From contig JARCMB010000372.1 in the NCBI GenBank assembly GCA_030248825.1, forward strand, positions 1 through 7,585: a stretch of 7,585 bases of DNA, read 5' to 3'. The position numbers were made by a program, and so were the translations under genes. The notes beneath the pieces were generated by a model, which made no database searches, was not told the DNA's origin, and saw only the letters and a list, made by a program, of their open reading frames with translations. Below, piece by piece: positions 5,962-7,585 of the stretch. The stretch's first letter is position 1, and every line of letters starts with the position of its first letter. The stretch comes from Pseudanabaenaceae cyanobacterium MP8IB2.15. GTDB lineage: Bacteria; Cyanobacteriota; Cyanobacteriia; Pseudanabaenales; Pseudanabaenaceae.

Positions 5962-6306
5962 ATGGCTATGGATTTATCGGTAAGTGAAATCAGCACACTT
6001 AAGCCTGTTGCGGTCACGCAAGCACCCTCGCGGGTGAAGCAAACTGATGGGCAGACGGTGAAAAAGACTTATCCAAACTACAAGGTGATCGTGCTCAACG
6101 ATGACTTTAATACATTTGAGCATGTGTCGAACTGTCTGCTCAAGTACATTCCAGGCATGACTGAAGCAATGGCATGGGAATTTACCAACCAAGTGCATTA
6201 TGAAGGATTAGCAACTGTCTGGGTGGGGCCAATGGAACAAGCCGAACTCTATCATGACCAACTCAAGCGGGCTGACCTCACGATGGCTCCCTTGGAACCA
6301 GCTTAA
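5962..6306 (+). CDS. clpS: ATP-dependent Clp protease adaptor ClpS (ClpS1-like)
   Basis: A 114-residue cytosolic adaptor that recognises N-terminal destabilising residues and hands substrates to the ClpC chaperone of the Clp protease. Residues 1-35 form the flexible N-terminal extension. The core begins at TYPNYKVIVLNDDFNTFEHV, with the acidic N-end pocket residues Asn46, Asp47 and Asp48, and His79 in QVHYEGLATVWVG. The C-terminus EQAELYHDQLKRADLTMAPLE is typical of the cyanobacterial ClpS1 branch. The segment after the NDD motif reads FNTFE where E. coli has YTPME, so the pocket gatekeeper Met is replaced by Phe, which may bias N-degron preference. Either M1 or M3 could be the start; no Shine-Dalgarno sequence distinguishes them. 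It is the first gene of a pair with the P-type ATPase. Confidence 0.95.
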   Translation: MAMDLSVSEISTLKPVAVTQAPSRVKQTDGQTVKKTYPNYKVIVLNDDFNTFEHVSNCLLKYIPGMTEAMAWEFTNQVHYEGLATVWVGPMEQAELYHDQLKRADLTMAPLEPA

Positions 6307-6308
6307 CA

Positions 6309-7585
6309 ATGCCTGAATTATCTAACTCTGAACTAGCCAAATCCGAGTTTTTTGCCCCAGATCCATTCAGTGCTTATCCAGGATTAGAAGAAACTGAGGT
6401 TGAAGCACGTATAGCTAAGGGGGATGTAAATCTTGTCGTGTTTCGATCGAGCCGCACCTACCGCGAAATTATCCAAGAAAATGTTCTGACTACATTTCAC
6501 GTTTCATTTAGCGTGATTTTATTATTCCTCGCGCTACTAGGGCAGGGCGTAGATGCATTTTTTTCGGGCGTTACCGTGCTCAGCAACATTATCGTCGGTG
6601 TCGTGCAGGAAGTGCAGGCAAAATGGGCCTTAGATAAGTTGGCTTTGCTGTCAGTCCAACAGGTGACGGTGCGGCGGAATGGTGTAGCTCTAATTGTGGC
6701 ACTCGACCAAGTGGTGCGAGATGACTTAATCGAACTCAAACCAGGAGATCGAGCACCTGTTGATGGGGCTGTGGTGGTTTCAGAAATGCTGGAGATGGAT
6801 GAATCTCTGCTCACGGGTGAGTCCGATCCGATGCCGAAATATCTGGACGATCTGGTGCTGTCAGGCTCATTCTGTTTGGCAGGTCGGGGTTTATTTCGCG
6901 CCGAAAAGATTGGGAATGAGAGCTACGTGGCAAAGCTATCGCAGTCATCGCGTGTCTATAAGAAATCGCTCACACCGTTGCAACAAAAGATCGATGCGAT
7001 CGTCGAAATCTTTGTGCTGGGATTAGTAATTGCTGGGTTCTTGCATCTGGCATCTAGCCTCAATAACGGTCGCAGCGTTGTTGATACCTTGCGCTATGCC
7101 GCCGTGATTATCAATAGTTTTGTGCCTGCGGGTTTGGTGCTCTCGATTAGCGTGGCGTTGGCATTGGGCGCGGTGGAGATCAGCCGTCAAAATACGCTGA
7201 TTCAACGGATAAATGCTGTGGACTCGATGAACAGTGTGCGCGTGCTCTGCACCGATAAAACAGGCACTCTGACCCAAAACAAACTATCTGTGCATGAAAT
7301 CCAGTGTTTCGATCGAACTGCACCCGAAGAGTTGCGCGAATTGCTAGCTCAGTATGCTTTTCTGGTGACAAATCAAAATACTAGTGCCAGAGCGATCGCC
7401 GATTTTACTGGTATCCCCAAAACCAGAGCAGTGAAGCAGGATGAGATCGCTTTTAGTTCGGCACGGAAGTGGGGCGCGGTGACTTTAGCAGATGGGAAGA
7501 GCATTTTTGTCGGCGCACCAGAGATCCTGTTGACTGACGATCGCGCCAAAAATTTAGTTAGCGAGTTAGCTAAAGAGGGTCTGCG
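6309..7585 (+). CDS. HAD-IC P-type cation ATPase, CtpE-like (3' end beyond the window)
   Basis: The N-terminal 425 codons of an inner-membrane ATP-driven cation pump; the frame is open to the window edge with no stop. Order of parts: a cytosolic N-terminus of about 60 residues; a first membrane hairpin (about 62-100); the actuator domain with KPGDRAPVDG (144-153) and the dephosphorylation loop TGES (169-172); a second membrane pair (about 231-290); then the phosphorylation motif DKTGT with Asp316 and the start of the nucleotide-binding domain (FSSARKWGAV, VGAPE). VLALG-like segment 4 and VGAPE in place of KGAPE resemble the CtpE/calcium-type branch. The segment-4 motif is PAGL (273-276) where such pumps usually have PEGL. 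No heavy-metal CxxC or CPC motif is seen. It starts two bases after the clpS stop without a ribosome binding site, suggesting translational coupling. The ion is not determined; calcium or magnesium are candidates. Confidence 0.9.
   Translation, partial: MPELSNSELAKSEFFAPDPFSAYPGLEETEVEARIAKGDVNLVVFRSSRTYREIIQENVLTTFHVSFSVILLFLALLGQGVDAFFSGVTVLSNIIVGVVQEVQAKWALDKLALLSVQQVTVRRNGVALIVALDQVVRDDLIELKPGDRAPVDGAVVVSEMLEMDESLLTGESDPMPKYLDDLVLSGSFCLAGRGLFRAEKIGNESYVAKLSQSSRVYKKSLTPLQQKIDAIVEIFVLGLVIAGFLHLASSLNNGRSVVDTLRYAAVIINSFVPAGLVLSISVALALGAVEISRQNTLIQRINAVDSMNSVRVLCTDKTGTLTQNKLSVHEIQCFDRTAPEELRELLAQYAFLVTNQNTSARAIADFTGIPKTRAVKQDEIAFSSARKWGAVTLADGKSIFVGAPEILLTDDRAKNLVSELAKEGL

Noticed and set aside
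5974..6198. Minus-strand open frame of 74 codons opposite clpS
   Set aside because: It overlaps the highly conserved ClpS core on the plus strand and shows no family features.
6497..7371. Several open frames of 63-105 codons on either strand inside 6497-7371
   Set aside because: They overlap the P-type ATPase frame, which is continuous from 6309 to the window edge and carries TGES and DKTGT. The alternatives have no recognisable motif and are rich in Ser/Thr/Arg, as expected of shadow translations.

Overview
The window looks like core chromosome of a cyanobacterium. The six-base core CGATCG of the cyanobacterial HIP1 repeat occurs about 28 times by hand count, against roughly two expected by chance. 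The gene content fits too: a ClpS1-like adaptor, an iron-sulfur (6-4) photolyase and a cyanobacterial-style YheT-like hydrolase. Genus cannot be fixed from the sequence alone.

Layout. Positions 1-187 hold no complete gene. They contain a GC-rich hairpin that resembles an IS200/IS605 right end, and a separate perfect 14-bp inverted repeat. rpsT (ribosomal protein bS20) lies on the minus strand and diverges from a concentrative nucleoside transporter (CNT/NupC family) on the plus strand. Next come a small zinc-ribbon-like protein on the plus strand and, convergent with it, a YheT-like alpha/beta hydrolase on the minus strand.

The hydrolase diverges from a two-gene plus-strand unit. Its first gene is a DUF1636 cysteine-motif protein and its second, 12 bp downstream, is an FeS-BCP/CryPro photolyase. 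After a 165-bp gap with a candidate promoter comes a second tight pair: clpS and, two bases after its stop, a CtpE-like P-type ATPase that runs off the right edge.

How the genes relate. Most are independent housekeeping functions: translation, nucleoside uptake, DNA repair, N-degron proteolysis and ion transport. The two short-spaced pairs are the only places where genomic context hints at function. The DUF1636-photolyase pair is the more interesting, because a probable metal- or Fe-S-binding small protein appears to be co-transcribed with a 4Fe-4S flavoenzyme. No CRISPR array, tRNA, rRNA, complete insertion sequence or obvious defence system was found. Departures from family consensus in the transporter binding site and in the ATPase PEGL motif are listed as findings.
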